Shown here one piece after another: positions 1 through 7,382 of a stretch of 12,124 bases of DNA. Each line of letters starts with the position of its first letter. Position 1 is the first letter of the stretch. The DNA is from Bog-756 sp038210245 (lineage in GTDB: Bacteria; Actinomycetota; Acidimicrobiia; Acidimicrobiales; RAAP-2), in contig JBBQWW010000100.1 in NCBI GenBank assembly GCA_038210245.1, positions 1 to 12,124 on the forward strand, written 5' to 3'. A program made the position numbers and the translations under genes. The notes below the pieces were generated by a model. It worked only from the letters and a program-made list of their open reading frames with translations. It did no database searches and had not been told where the DNA came from.

Positions 1-82
1 GGGTTTGCCAAGCTTGGAAGCCGAGAGCGCCGACCCGTGCTGGCGAACGACGCCGAGGGACCGTTCCGAGGAGACCACCGCC
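1..82 (+). other. Leader upstream of metY, partial
   Basis: The window begins only 82 bases before the metY start, so the upstream regulatory region is mostly missing. A purine-rich GAGGAG at 68-73 lies 9 bases before the ATG at 83 and is a good ribosome binding site. A small hairpin is possible (GGCG at 42-45 with CGCC at 51-54). Actinobacterial metY genes are often preceded by SAM-binding riboswitches, but I cannot match these bases to a complete one. No promoter is identifiable. Confidence 0.4.
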
Positions 83-1381
83 ATGTCCGAATGGGGATTC
101 GAAACTCGTCAGATCCATGCCGGAGCCGTGCCCGATCCCACAACAGGGGCCCGGGCCGTTCCGATCAACCAGACCACCAGCTACACCTTCCGCGACACCG
201 CCCACGCCGCCGCCCTCTTCGGGCTCGAGGAGCTGGGGAACATCTATACGCGGATCATGAACCCGACCCAGGCCGTGTTCGAGGAGCGGGTGGCCGCCCT
301 CGAGGGTGGGGTGGCGGCACTGGCCGTGGCCAGCGGGCAAGCCGCCGAGACCATCACCTTGCTCAACCTGGCCGAGAACGGGGGGCACGTGGTGTCCTCG
401 GCCTCGCTCTACGGCGGAACCTACAACCTGCTCCACTACACCCTGCCCAAGTTCGGTATCGAGGTCACCTTCGTGGAGAACCCCGACGACCTCGACGCCT
501 GGAGGGCCGCCGTCCGGCCCAACACCAAGGCCTTCTACGCCGAGACCCTGGGCAATCCCAAAGGAGACGTCCTCGACTTCGAGCACGTCTCAGCCATCGC
601 CCATGAGCACCAGATCCCCCTGGTGGTGGACAACACCCTGGCCTCTCCCTACCTGTGCCAGCCCCTCCGGCACGGGGCCGACATCGTGGTCCACTCGGCC
701 ACCAAGTTCATTGGGGGCCACGGCACCTCCATCGGCGGGATCATCGTCGACGGGGGCACCTTCGACTACGAAGGCAGTGGTCGGTTCCCCGGCTTCACCG
801 AGCCGGACCCGAGCTACCACGGCCTGATCTTCGGCCAGCTGCCCGAAGCCCTGTTCCCGGCCCGGTTCGTTCTGAAGGCCCGGTTGCAGTACCTGCGGGA
901 CACGGGGCCGTCCATCGCCCCCCTCAACTCGTTCCTGTTCCTGCAGGGCCTCGAGACGCTCAGCCTGCGTATGGAGCGCCACGTCCAGAACGCCACCGCC
1001 GTGGCCACCTGGCTCGAGGCCCGCGATGACGTGCGGTGGGTCAACTACCCCGGTCTGGCCTCGAGCCGCTGGCACGCGCGTCAAGAGCAGTACCTGCCCA
1101 ACGGAGGCGGGGCCATCCTGGCCTTCGGCATCAACGGCGAGGCGGAGGCGGGCAAGACCTTCATCGAGGGGCTGGAACTGTTCAGCCACCTGGCCAACGT
1201 GGGCGACGTACGCAGCCTGGCCATCCACCCGGCCTCCACCACCCACTCACAGCTAACCGAGGCCGAGCAGGTCACCACCGGGGTCACTCCGGACCTGGTC
1301 CGCCTGTGCATCGGCCTCGAGTCGGTCGAGGACATCCTCGCCGACCTCGAGGCGGGGTTCCGCGCCATCAAAGGGACGTGA
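83..1381 (+). CDS. metY: O-acetylhomoserine sulfhydrylase (MetY), PLP-dependent
   Basis: Cytoplasmic PLP enzyme that makes homocysteine (or methionine) from O-acetylhomoserine and sulfide (or methanethiol), the direct sulfhydrylation route of methionine synthesis. The 432-residue product has the usual family length and the Cys/Met-metabolism fold: an N-terminal FETRQIHAG segment and INQTTSYTF, a YTRIMNPT substrate/cofactor loop, SASLYGGTYNL, ETLGNPKGDVLD, the cofactor-binding Asp183 in VVDNTLASP, and the Schiff-base Lys208 in HSATKFIGGHG. The C-terminal part carries NVGDVRSLAIHPASTTH, typical of the MetY branch. The ATG at 83 is chosen over the upstream in-frame codons because homologues begin close to FETRQIHAG and GAGGAG sits 9 bases before it. 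The stop TGA overlaps the metX start. Cystathionine gamma-synthase is less likely because of the length and the metX neighbour. Confidence 0.95.
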   Translation: MSEWGFETRQIHAGAVPDPTTGARAVPINQTTSYTFRDTAHAAALFGLEELGNIYTRIMNPTQAVFEERVAALEGGVAALAVASGQAAETITLLNLAENGGHVVSSASLYGGTYNLLHYTLPKFGIEVTFVENPDDLDAWRAAVRPNTKAFYAETLGNPKGDVLDFEHVSAIAHEHQIPLVVDNTLASPYLCQPLRHGADIVVHSATKFIGGHGTSIGGIIVDGGTFDYEGSGRFPGFTEPDPSYHGLIFGQLPEALFPARFVLKARLQYLRDTGPSIAPLNSFLFLQGLETLSLRMERHVQNATAVATWLEARDDVRWVNYPGLASSRWHARQEQYLPNGGGAILAFGINGEAEAGKTFIEGLELFSHLANVGDVRSLAIHPASTTHSQLTEAEQVTTGVTPDLVRLCIGLESVEDILADLEAGFRAIKGT

Positions 1382-2511
1382 CCCGCGGCCCGCACCCGGG
1401 GGTATGGGAGCCGGGTGACGAGCCGGGAGGTCGTCGGTTCGCCCGACTGGCGGGCGACGGTACGCCGGGCCTGGACCTGGAGGAGGGCGGCCACCTGCCC
1501 GACGTTTCGGTGGCCTACGAGACGTGGGGCGAGTTGGCCGCCGATGGGGGCAACGCCGTCCTGGTCCTGCACGCCCTCACCGGTGACTCCCACGCCAGTG
1601 GGCCGCCCGGGCCCGGGCACCCCTCGGCCGGTTGGTGGGACGGCATGATCGGACCGGGCGCGCCCATCGACACCAACCGCTACTTCGTGGTCTGCCCCAA
1701 TGTGCTGGGTGGCTGCCAGGGCACCACCGGACCGGCCTCGCCGGCCCCCAACGGACGGCCCTGGGGTTCGCGCTTCCCACTGGTGACCATCCGTGACCAG
1801 GTGGCCGTGGAGGCCAGGCTGGCCGACCGCCTGGGCATCGACCGGTGGGCCAGTGTGGTGGGGGGGTCGATGGGGGGGATGCGGGTCCTCGAGTGGTGCG
1901 TGGGCCATCCCGACCGGGTCAGCCGGGCCGTAGTGCTGGCCGTCGGGGCCATGGCCACTGCCGGACAGATCGCCCTGTGCTCGCTGCAGATCCGGGCCGT
2001 CCGGTCCGACCCGGCCTTCGCCGGCGGCGACTACTACACCACCGGGGCCCGGCCCACGGCCGGACTGGCCCTGGCCCGGGGCCTCGGGCAGTACTCCTAC
2101 CGCACCGACCTCGAGTTCGAGAGCCGGTTCGGGCGGAACGCCCAGGAGGAGGAGGAGGACCCGGGCAAGGGGGGACGGTTCGCCGTGGAGTCGTACCTCG
2201 AGTACCACGGGGACAAGCTGGCGCGCCGTTTCGATCCGAACTCGTACATCGTGCTGAGCGAGGCCATGAACCACCACGATGTGGGTCGGGGCCGCAACGG
2301 AGTGGCCCGGGCCCTGGCCGGGGTTCGGGCCGACGTGGCCGTGGCCGGTATCACCTCCGACCGGCTCTACCCGCTCGGCCTGCAGTACCAGCTGGCCCGA
2401 CTGCTTCCGGGGGGCCACGCGGTTACCGTGGTTGACTCGTCGTCCGGTCACGACGGATTCCTGCTCGAGACGGAGCAGGTCGGGGCCGTAGTGGCGTCGG
2501 TCCTGGCCTGA
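1378..2511 (+). CDS. metX: Homoserine O-acetyltransferase (MetX)
   Basis: Transfers an acetyl group from acetyl-CoA to L-homoserine, giving the substrate of the MetY enzyme encoded just upstream. The GTG start at 1378 overlaps the metY TGA as GTGA, with AAAGGGA just before it, which implies translational coupling. The 377-residue product has the usual length and the alpha/beta-hydrolase MetX fold. Visible motifs are ALTGDSHASG, NVLGGCQGTTGPAS, the nucleophile elbow GGSMGG with Ser164, the acid Asp328 in ITSDRLYP and His358 in SSGHDGFLLE, a complete triad. The lid region contains AMNHHDVGRGR. A short acidic run (EEEED) near the lid appears to be a local insertion. Some MetX-family enzymes use succinyl-CoA, which I cannot exclude from sequence alone, but pairing with MetY favours acetyl-CoA. 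Confidence 0.94.
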   Translation: MTRGPHPGVWEPGDEPGGRRFARLAGDGTPGLDLEEGGHLPDVSVAYETWGELAADGGNAVLVLHALTGDSHASGPPGPGHPSAGWWDGMIGPGAPIDTNRYFVVCPNVLGGCQGTTGPASPAPNGRPWGSRFPLVTIRDQVAVEARLADRLGIDRWASVVGGSMGGMRVLEWCVGHPDRVSRAVVLAVGAMATAGQIALCSLQIRAVRSDPAFAGGDYYTTGARPTAGLALARGLGQYSYRTDLEFESRFGRNAQEEEEDPGKGGRFAVESYLEYHGDKLARRFDPNSYIVLSEAMNHHDVGRGRNGVARALAGVRADVAVAGITSDRLYPLGLQYQLARLLPGGHAVTVVDSSSGHDGFLLETEQVGAVVASVLA

Positions 2512-2548
2512 CTGTCCCCGGTCCCGTACCTGGGCCGTCCACCCGGTT

Positions 2549-2585
2549 CCTGTCGCCCCGATCGGGCCCGACGCCCTGTCGCCCC
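2549..2585. repeat. Pair of 11-bp direct repeats after metX
   Basis: CCTGTCGCCCC occurs at 2549-2559 and again at 2575-2585, 26 bases start to start. The 10-bp palindrome CCCGATCGGG (2557-2566) overlaps the end of the first copy. The segment lies 37 bases after the metX stop. It may act at the transcript end, but there is no T-tract, so no intrinsic terminator is claimed. Confidence 0.4.
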
Positions 2586-2649
2586 ATCCCGTCGGAGTCC
2601 TCGGGTCGACCCTGCTTGGGACTGCGGCCCTCCCCTGTAAGCTCTCAGG

Positions 2650-2680
2650 TATTGTAATTAAGTAATCACATCAGGAGGTG
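2650..2680 (+). promoter_or_regulatory. AT-rich site and strong SD before the AT-hook/RHH gene
   Basis: Bases 2650-2666 form a 17-base run with only two G and no C (TATTGTAATTAAGTAAT), exceptional in roughly 70 percent GC surroundings. It contains the palindrome TAATTA and could be a -10 region, an operator or both. It is followed by AGGAGGTG at 2673-2680, a near-perfect Shine-Dalgarno 4 bases before the ATG at 2685. A further possible -10 (TGTAAG, 2636-2641) lies upstream. No clear -35 is seen. Confidence 0.5.
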
Positions 2681-2684
2681 CATC

Positions 2685-3275
2685 ATGGAGCACGCAACGA
2701 GCAGTGGCCGTCGAGGACGGGGTCGCCCCGGCCGGCCGGCCGGGGGTCTCCCCGAGGAGAAGCCGTCGGTGGACGGGCTGGCCGGCTGGCTGTCCGGCCG
2801 CCTGCCGGACCCCTGGTTCGAGGAGGCCCCCGCCGTGGTGGTCGACCGGGACGAGATCCTCATCGTGGGCCGCCTGTCCCCACCCGAGGTCCCCGACGGA
2901 GCTGACGAAGTGTCCGTGGCCGCGGCCGAGGCCGGTCGGCTGTCCCGTTTCCGGGAGGACACCCGGGAGGAGCGCATGGCGGTGGCCCGCGAAGCGGAAC
3001 ACCTCTTCGGTCGGAGCATCGCCTGGGGGGCCGAGGTGGGCAGCGCCCGGCAGGTGTTCACCAATCTGTCGGTCCCGGTCATGACCCGGCTCCGCCAGCC
3101 CGAGCGAGTCGTCCTCGACACGCTGGTCGACAGCGGGGTAGCCCGGAGCCGCTCCGACGCCCTGCTGTGGTGCGTGAGGCTGGTGGCCACCAACACCGAC
3201 ACCTGGTTAGCCGATCTGCGGGCGGCCATGGAGTCGGTGGAGACCGTGCGCCAGCAGGGTCCCTCGGTGGCCTGA
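2685..3275 (+). CDS. Putative DNA-binding protein, AT-hook-like N-terminus and RHH-like C-terminus
   Basis: I do not recognise a named family. The 196-residue product starts with a basic stretch GRRGRGRPGRPAGG (residues 8-21) carrying two GRP tripeptides like the core of AT-hook minor-groove binders. A middle part (about 45-70) looks like mixed strand. A charged helical part (about 75-110) follows. The C-terminal segment 128-170 reads like a ribbon-helix-helix: a strand LSVPVMTRLR, a helix PERVVLDTLVDSG, a turn VARSRS and a helix DALLWCVRLVATN. RHH proteins are usually dimeric DNA binders that often repress their own gene. The start is fixed by the AGGAGGTG SD. It stands alone: 173 bases separate it from metX and 56 from the next gene. 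Both domain calls rest on pattern recognition, and function remains unknown. Confidence 0.75.
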   Translation: MEHATSSGRRGRGRPGRPAGGLPEEKPSVDGLAGWLSGRLPDPWFEEAPAVVVDRDEILIVGRLSPPEVPDGADEVSVAAAEAGRLSRFREDTREERMAVAREAEHLFGRSIAWGAEVGSARQVFTNLSVPVMTRLRQPERVVLDTLVDSGVARSRSDALLWCVRLVATNTDTWLADLRAAMESVETVRQQGPSVA

Positions 3276-3331
3276 TCCCTCCGACCCGGGCTGGATATCC
3301 TGACTCGGGTGACCACTGACGCCGGGGCCGG

Positions 3332-4987
3332 GTGAGCGTGTCCGGCCGGGCCGCGGGTCGGCGTTGGGCTGCTCCGGTGCTGATGGCCGGGGTCCTCGCC
3401 GCCCTCCCGTCGGTGGTGGCCGACGGTCCCGCCACCGCGGCCACCGGCCCGCCCACCACCGGCCCTCCGGCCACCGGAGCCGCTCCGACGTCCACCGCCG
3501 ATCCGTCGGCGTGGACCGTCTACCACCGCGACCCGGCCGGCACCGGGGTAGCCACCGGTGTGGGGTCGGTGGCCACCGGTGCCCGGGCCTGGACGTCGCC
3601 GGTGTTGGACGGCCGGCTCTACGGGGAGCCCCTGGTCGTCGGAGGTCGCGTCTATGTGGCCACCGAGAACGACACCGTCTACGCACTGTCCTCCACCACC
3701 GGCACCGTGGTGTGGTCGACGCACGTGGCCACCCCGGTTCCCGCGTCCCGCCTGCCGTGCGGCAACATCGAACCCACCGTGGGGATCACCGGTACCCCGG
3801 TCATCGACACGGCGCGGGGCGAGCTCTTCGTGGTGGCCGACGAGCTTGTACGCGGTCGGCCGTCCCATGTGCTGGTGGGCCTCGACACCACCACCGGGAC
3901 CACCGAGCTGACCCAGGAGGTGGACCCCGCCGGGACGGATCCCGCCGCCCTGCTCCAGAGGACCGGCCTCAACGTGACCTCGGGAACGGTGGTGTTCGGA
4001 TTCGGAGGTAACTACGGGGACTGCTCCACGTACCGGGGGTGGGTGGTCGGCGTGGACGAGCGGGGGGGAACGCCGGTCGACTTCGGGGTGGACACCGGCG
4101 CCGGGCAGTCGCAGGGAGCGGTGTGGATGGGCGGGGCGGCACCGGCCGTCGATGCCTCCGGCCACATCTGGGTCAGTGCCGGCAACGGGTCGGTGACCTC
4201 GGCCTCCCGAGCGTACGACCACAGTGACTCGGTGCTGGAGCTCGGCGCCGACCTGCGGCTCAATCAGTACTTCGCCCCCTCATCGTGGGCTTCGGACAAC
4301 GCAGCCGATCTCGATCTGTCCATGGCCCCGGCCCTGCTGGGCGGCGGGCAGGTGGTCATCGCCGGCAAGGCTGGCATCGCCTACCTTCTGGACGGGACCC
4401 GCCTCGGAGGTATCGGCGGTCAGCTGGCCTCACTGGGCTCGGTCTGTTCCGATGACGTCGACGGGGGAAGTGCCGTGGTGGGCACGCTGATCTACCTCCC
4501 CTGTCTCTCCGGGATCGTCGCCGTGCGGGCGGCCTCATCGCCACCCAGCCTTCGCCTGATGTGGAGCTCGGGTACCGGAGGTGGGCCGCCCGTGGTGGCC
4601 GCCGGACTGATCTGGACCGTTGGACAGGACGGGACCCTGTCCGGCCTGGATCCGACCACCGGTGCCGTCCGACAACAGGCTGCCGCCGGGGCGCCGGCCA
4701 ACCACTTCCCGACACCCAGTGTCGGGGACGGACTGCTGCTGGTGGCCAGTGCCCGACAGGTGGTGGCCTTCACAGCCACGTCGAGCTCCTCGTCGTCCGG
4801 CGCGTCGACCACCGTGGGCTCGGCGCCAACACCGGCGCCGCCGCCCTCGCCCCGACCGGCTGTCACTGACGGCGGCCGCACTCTGTCGCCAGCGGTGGCC
4901 GGCATCGTGGCCATCGGGCTGGCCGCGTTGGGAGTGGTGGGCCTGGTCGGGTGGCGCCGTCGGAGCCGACGCCGCTCGGAGGGGTAG
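3332..4987 (+). CDS. Membrane-anchored PQQ-like beta-propeller protein
   Basis: Probably an exported protein displayed on the outer face of the membrane. The 551-residue product begins with a signal peptide (basic residues to 11, hydrophobic 12-30, possible cleavage near 30). A Thr/Pro/Ala linker leads into a repeat region of about 75-480 with PQQ/WD-like blade motifs such as GRVYVATENDTVYALSSTTGTVVW, GHIWVSAGNGS, GIAYLLDG and DGTLSGLDPTTGAV. Four Cys (143, 231, 372, 391) could form two disulfides. A Ser/Pro-rich stalk (about 480-515), a hydrophobic helix at about 519-540 and an RRRSRRRSEG tail form a type I C-terminal anchor. The GTG at 3332 is chosen; GTG at 3338 is equally possible, and the SD is weak. 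TATCCT at 3296-3301 is a possible -10. The ligand is unknown; an enzymatic quinoprotein is not supported because no dehydrogenase signature is visible. Confidence 0.8.
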   Translation: MSVSGRAAGRRWAAPVLMAGVLAALPSVVADGPATAATGPPTTGPPATGAAPTSTADPSAWTVYHRDPAGTGVATGVGSVATGARAWTSPVLDGRLYGEPLVVGGRVYVATENDTVYALSSTTGTVVWSTHVATPVPASRLPCGNIEPTVGITGTPVIDTARGELFVVADELVRGRPSHVLVGLDTTTGTTELTQEVDPAGTDPAALLQRTGLNVTSGTVVFGFGGNYGDCSTYRGWVVGVDERGGTPVDFGVDTGAGQSQGAVWMGGAAPAVDASGHIWVSAGNGSVTSASRAYDHSDSVLELGADLRLNQYFAPSSWASDNAADLDLSMAPALLGGGQVVIAGKAGIAYLLDGTRLGGIGGQLASLGSVCSDDVDGGSAVVGTLIYLPCLSGIVAVRAASSPPSLRLMWSSGTGGGPPVVAAGLIWTVGQDGTLSGLDPTTGAVRQQAAAGAPANHFPTPSVGDGLLLVASARQVVAFTATSSSSSSGASTTVGSAPTPAPPPSPRPAVTDGGRTLSPAVAGIVAIGLAALGVVGLVGWRRRSRRRSEG

Positions 4988-5054
4988 CCCCCGAACCCAA
5001 CCCGTCGTCGTGACATACTCAGCTCGGTGTCCACCCTCTCGGAAGGAGTCGGCC

Positions 5055-5855
5055 GTGCCGGTGGTCCGGGCTGACGGCGTCGACCTCTACTACGAGGTGA
5101 CGGGGTCCGGCCCGCCGCTGCTGTTCGTGAACGGGTCCGGGGTCACCCTGCGTGACTCGGGACTCATCACCGCCGCCCTGGCCTCGCGATTCGAGGTCCT
5201 GGCCTACGACAATCGGGGGCTGGGACGGAGTGGGGAGGTCACCGACCAGTACACCATGGCCGACTGCGCCGATGACGCTGCCGCTGTGATGGACGTCGTC
5301 GGATGGGCCTCGGCGCTGGTGCTCGGCATCAGCTTCGGGGGGATGGTCGCCCTGGAACTGGCCGTCTCCCGACCCGACCGGATCCGGCGTCTGGCCCTCC
5401 TCTGCACATCGGCCGGTGGAGCCGGTGGCTCCTCGTACCCGCTCCACCAGCTGGAGGACCTCGAGCCCGAGGAACGGAACCTTCGTCGTCGCACCCTGCT
5501 CGACTCGAGGTTCGACCCGGCCTGGCTGGACAGCCACACCGACGACTCCCACTTGGTGACGATGATGGAGGCCCGGGTAGCCGGGCCCGATGACCGGCGC
5601 CTGACCGGCATCCACCTCCAGCTCGAGGCCCGTCGGACCCATGACACCTGGGAACGGCTCTCGACCATCAGCTGCCCGACCTTCATCGGGTGCGGCCGCT
5701 ACGACGGGATCGCCCCGCTGCAGAACAGTGAAGCCATGGCCTCGCGGATCGCCGGCGCTGAACTCCACGTCTACGAAGGCGGCCACGCCTTTCTGGCCCA
5801 GGCCCCGCAGAGCTTCGACGACATCGCCAGCTTTCTGCTGGCCGACCGGCGTTAA
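5055..5855 (+). CDS. Alpha/beta-fold hydrolase
   Basis: Cytoplasmic serine hydrolase of the alpha/beta fold, 266 residues, resembling the 3-oxoadipate enol-lactonase/haloperoxidase group. Visible elements are the N-terminal sheet (DGVDLYYEVTGSGPPLLFVNG) with an oxyanion-hole NGSG (26-29) in place of the common HG, the YDNRGLGRS loop, the nucleophile elbow GISFGG with Ser93, the acid Asp217 in GRYDGIAP and His244 in GGHAFL, so the triad is complete. The cap domain spans about 120-195. The GTG at 5055 is chosen because GGAAGGAG at 5041-5048 lies 6 bases before it; open frame further upstream is a shadow of the preceding gene. CATACT at 5014-5019 may be a -10. The substrate cannot be inferred: neighbours do not form a catabolic pathway. 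Its stop overlaps the stop of the convergent gene. Confidence 0.85.
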   Translation: MPVVRADGVDLYYEVTGSGPPLLFVNGSGVTLRDSGLITAALASRFEVLAYDNRGLGRSGEVTDQYTMADCADDAAAVMDVVGWASALVLGISFGGMVALELAVSRPDRIRRLALLCTSAGGAGGSSYPLHQLEDLEPEERNLRRRTLLDSRFDPAWLDSHTDDSHLVTMMEARVAGPDDRRLTGIHLQLEARRTHDTWERLSTISCPTFIGCGRYDGIAPLQNSEAMASRIAGAELHVYEGGHAFLAQAPQSFDDIASFLLADRR

Positions 5856-6799
5856 CCAGCGGGGGCCAGGGCACCCGTCTCTGGAGCTGGGGGAGTGTCC
5901 GGTCCCGGCGGGGTGGCCACCCATCGCAAGGCGGAGCTGAATATCCGGGCCGCCGGTCGCACGGCCAGACGGTCGCCGGCGGGGACCTGGGCCAGGTGCA
6001 GCTGACGTCGGGCCCACCCGGGCAGCACTCCTTGGGCGGCCGCCACCAGCAACCCGTAGGTGGTGATCTCGTGCGGCCATCTCCCCACGCCGCGCAGGAC
6101 GAAGTTGCGGGCCGTCCGGGCCTCCCGGGTCAACCGGAGCTCGGGTCGGACGGCGCCGAAATAGGCGTCGAGCTCGCTGACCCGGTGGGGGACGTCCACC
6201 GCGCCGAGGGCCACCGCCACCCGAGCCATCTCATCGACGTACTGGTCCTGTTCGGCCCGGGACGGCGGACGGGGTCCGTAGGCCAGGGCGGCGTTGAGGA
6301 AGCACCGGACCTCGGCAGCATGGACCCAGGTGATCAGCGCCGGGTCGCTGGCCGAGTACGACCGACCATCCGGGGCCGTGCCGCGGACCTGTTGGTGCAC
6401 ACTGCGGACGCGGTCGATGGCCACTTCAGCCTCGGGGCGGGATCGAAAGGTGGTGGTCCCGAGGAACATGGCCGTGCGCTCGAGGCGGCCCAACGGGTCC
6501 TGGCGGTAGTTGGAGAACTCGGCCACACCGGCCATGGCCAGGGGATGGAGCATCTGGAACAGCAGGGCAGCGACGCCGCCGATGAGCATGGCCGGTAGAT
6601 CGGAGTGGATCTCGCGGGTGATGGAGTCCGGAGGGAAGTAGGCCTGGTCGGGATCGTCACACGGGGGCCGGGCCTCACCGGTGATCCCGAGGGAGCGGCG
6701 GACCTGGTGCTGCACCCGGCTCCGCACCCGTCGGACGGACTCGGCAGCGGCCAACTCGCCTGTCAGGCGTGCCTCGTCGATGGCGGGGAGCCGGTACAC
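5852..6799 (-). CDS. Oxygenase MpaB family protein (DUF2236)
   Basis: 315 residues matching the DUF2236 signature seen in fungal MpaB and bacterial latex-clearing (Lcp-type) oxygenases, several of which bind heme b. Landmarks in order: REIHSDLPAMLIGGVAALLFQMLHPLAMAGV (63-92), RLERTAMFLGTTTF (105-118), HQQVRG (135-140), GRSYSASDPALITWVHA (145-161). His65, His85, His135 and His160 are conserved-looking; by analogy with Lcp, Arg105/Thr109 and a His such as His135 could form the heme pocket, but that assignment is inference. The start is GTG at 6799 (CAC on the plus strand) with only a weak SD. No signal peptide is seen; the C-terminal 20 residues are Pro-rich. The stop shares TTAA with the convergent hydrolase gene. 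The physiological substrate is unknown. Confidence 0.85.
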   Translation of the reverse strand: MYRLPAIDEARLTGELAAAESVRRVRSRVQHQVRRSLGITGEARPPCDDPDQAYFPPDSITREIHSDLPAMLIGGVAALLFQMLHPLAMAGVAEFSNYRQDPLGRLERTAMFLGTTTFRSRPEAEVAIDRVRSVHQQVRGTAPDGRSYSASDPALITWVHAAEVRCFLNAALAYGPRPPSRAEQDQYVDEMARVAVALGAVDVPHRVSELDAYFGAVRPELRLTREARTARNFVLRGVGRWPHEITTYGLLVAAAQGVLPGWARRQLHLAQVPAGDRLAVRPAARIFSSALRWVATPPGPDTPPAPETGALAPAG

Positions 6800-6837
6800 G
6801 AGGGGGACCCTACCGGTCCCGGACCGGGGCGGAGGTC

Positions 6838-6854
6838 GGCCGGTCCCGCCGGCC
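6838..6854 (-). other. Short GC hairpin between AHSA1 and DUF2236 genes
   Basis: GGCCGG (6838-6843) pairs perfectly with CCGGCC (6849-6854) around a 5-base loop. It lies 61 bases after the AHSA1 stop in the direction of transcription and 39 bases before the DUF2236 start. It could attenuate or end the arsR-AHSA1 transcript, but no U-tract follows and such stems arise easily at this GC content. Confidence 0.25.
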
Positions 6855-6914
6855 TACAGCCGTGAGGACGCCGCCAGGGGCGGACCGATGCAGAGTGCGG
6901 CAGGAACCGCCCCC

Positions 6915-7382
6915 TCACGATCCACCCCCATTCAGCAGGGCCGCCAGAGATTCGAGCAGGGATCGGGTCCCCTCCTCCCTCTGGGCCGACGTGTCGTGGC
7001 CGTCGAGGAACACACCCTGCTCTGTGAGCACGAGGCGGGTCGTCGCCCCGTCACCGTGGAACTGGATCGTGGCGACGGACACGGAGATCCGATCCTGGTC
7101 GGAGAACATCTGGTACGTGTACACGATCCGTTGCTCGGGCACGATGTCGCGGAATTCGGCCTCGTAGGTGAAGACGGGTCCACCGGGGGGCCCACCATGA
7201 TTGACCTCGTGGCCTCCGACCCGGAAGTCGAGTGCGTAACCGGCGTCGAGGGCTTCGGGGGAGCCGGCGAACCAGCGGGCCTTGAGGAGGGGGTCCGCCC
7301 ATGCTCGGAAGGTCTGAGCCACGGGAACGTCGTACGTCCGTTCGATGACGAAGGTGTGGTGGGCAACAGTGGATGGGGTCAT
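6915..7382 (-). CDS. SRPBCC / AHSA1-family protein
   Basis: 155-residue cytoplasmic protein of the START/Bet v1-like SRPBCC superfamily, AHSA1 (Aha1 C-terminal-like) branch, a helix-grip fold with a hydrophobic cavity. Landmarks: IERTYDVPVAQTFRAWADP (13-31), RWF (36-38), DFRVGG (52-57), FTYEAEFRDIVPEQRIVYTY (71-90), TRLVLTEQGVFLDGHD (115-130) and a C-terminal helix REEGTRSLLESLAALL. The ATG at 7382 is chosen because GAGGAG lies 7 bases upstream and because it overlaps the arsR stop as ATGA; the longer open frame upstream merely runs through arsR. In this common pairing the SRPBCC protein is encoded with its ArsR regulator, but the ligand or reaction is generally unknown, and nothing here identifies it. 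Confidence 0.88.
   Translation of the reverse strand: MTPSTVAHHTFVIERTYDVPVAQTFRAWADPLLKARWFAGSPEALDAGYALDFRVGGHEVNHGGPPGGPVFTYEAEFRDIVPEQRIVYTYQMFSDQDRISVSVATIQFHGDGATTRLVLTEQGVFLDGHDTSAQREEGTRSLLESLAALLNGGGS

Noticed and set aside
1..82. SAM riboswitch before metY
   Set aside because: Only 82 bases are available and I could not match the conserved core of the SAM-I or SAM-IV classes; the aptamer, if any, would lie mostly outside the window.
1081..2451. Minus-strand open frame of 456 codons opposite metY/metX
   Set aside because: The plus strand encodes metX with a full catalytic triad; the reverse frame is low-complexity and motif-free.
2666..4222. Long minus-strand open frame of 518 codons
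   Set aside because: It is a shadow of two well-supported plus-strand genes; the translation is rich in Gly, Arg and Pro, shows no family motif and is produced by GC-rich third positions.
5019..6080. Minus-strand open frame opposite the hydrolase
   Set aside because: Its sequence is Gly/Arg/Pro-rich without motifs, while the plus-strand hydrolase and the DUF2236 gene explain the region.
6838..6854. Intrinsic terminator after the AHSA1 gene
   Set aside because: The 6-bp stem has no following U-tract, so it is listed only as a hairpin.
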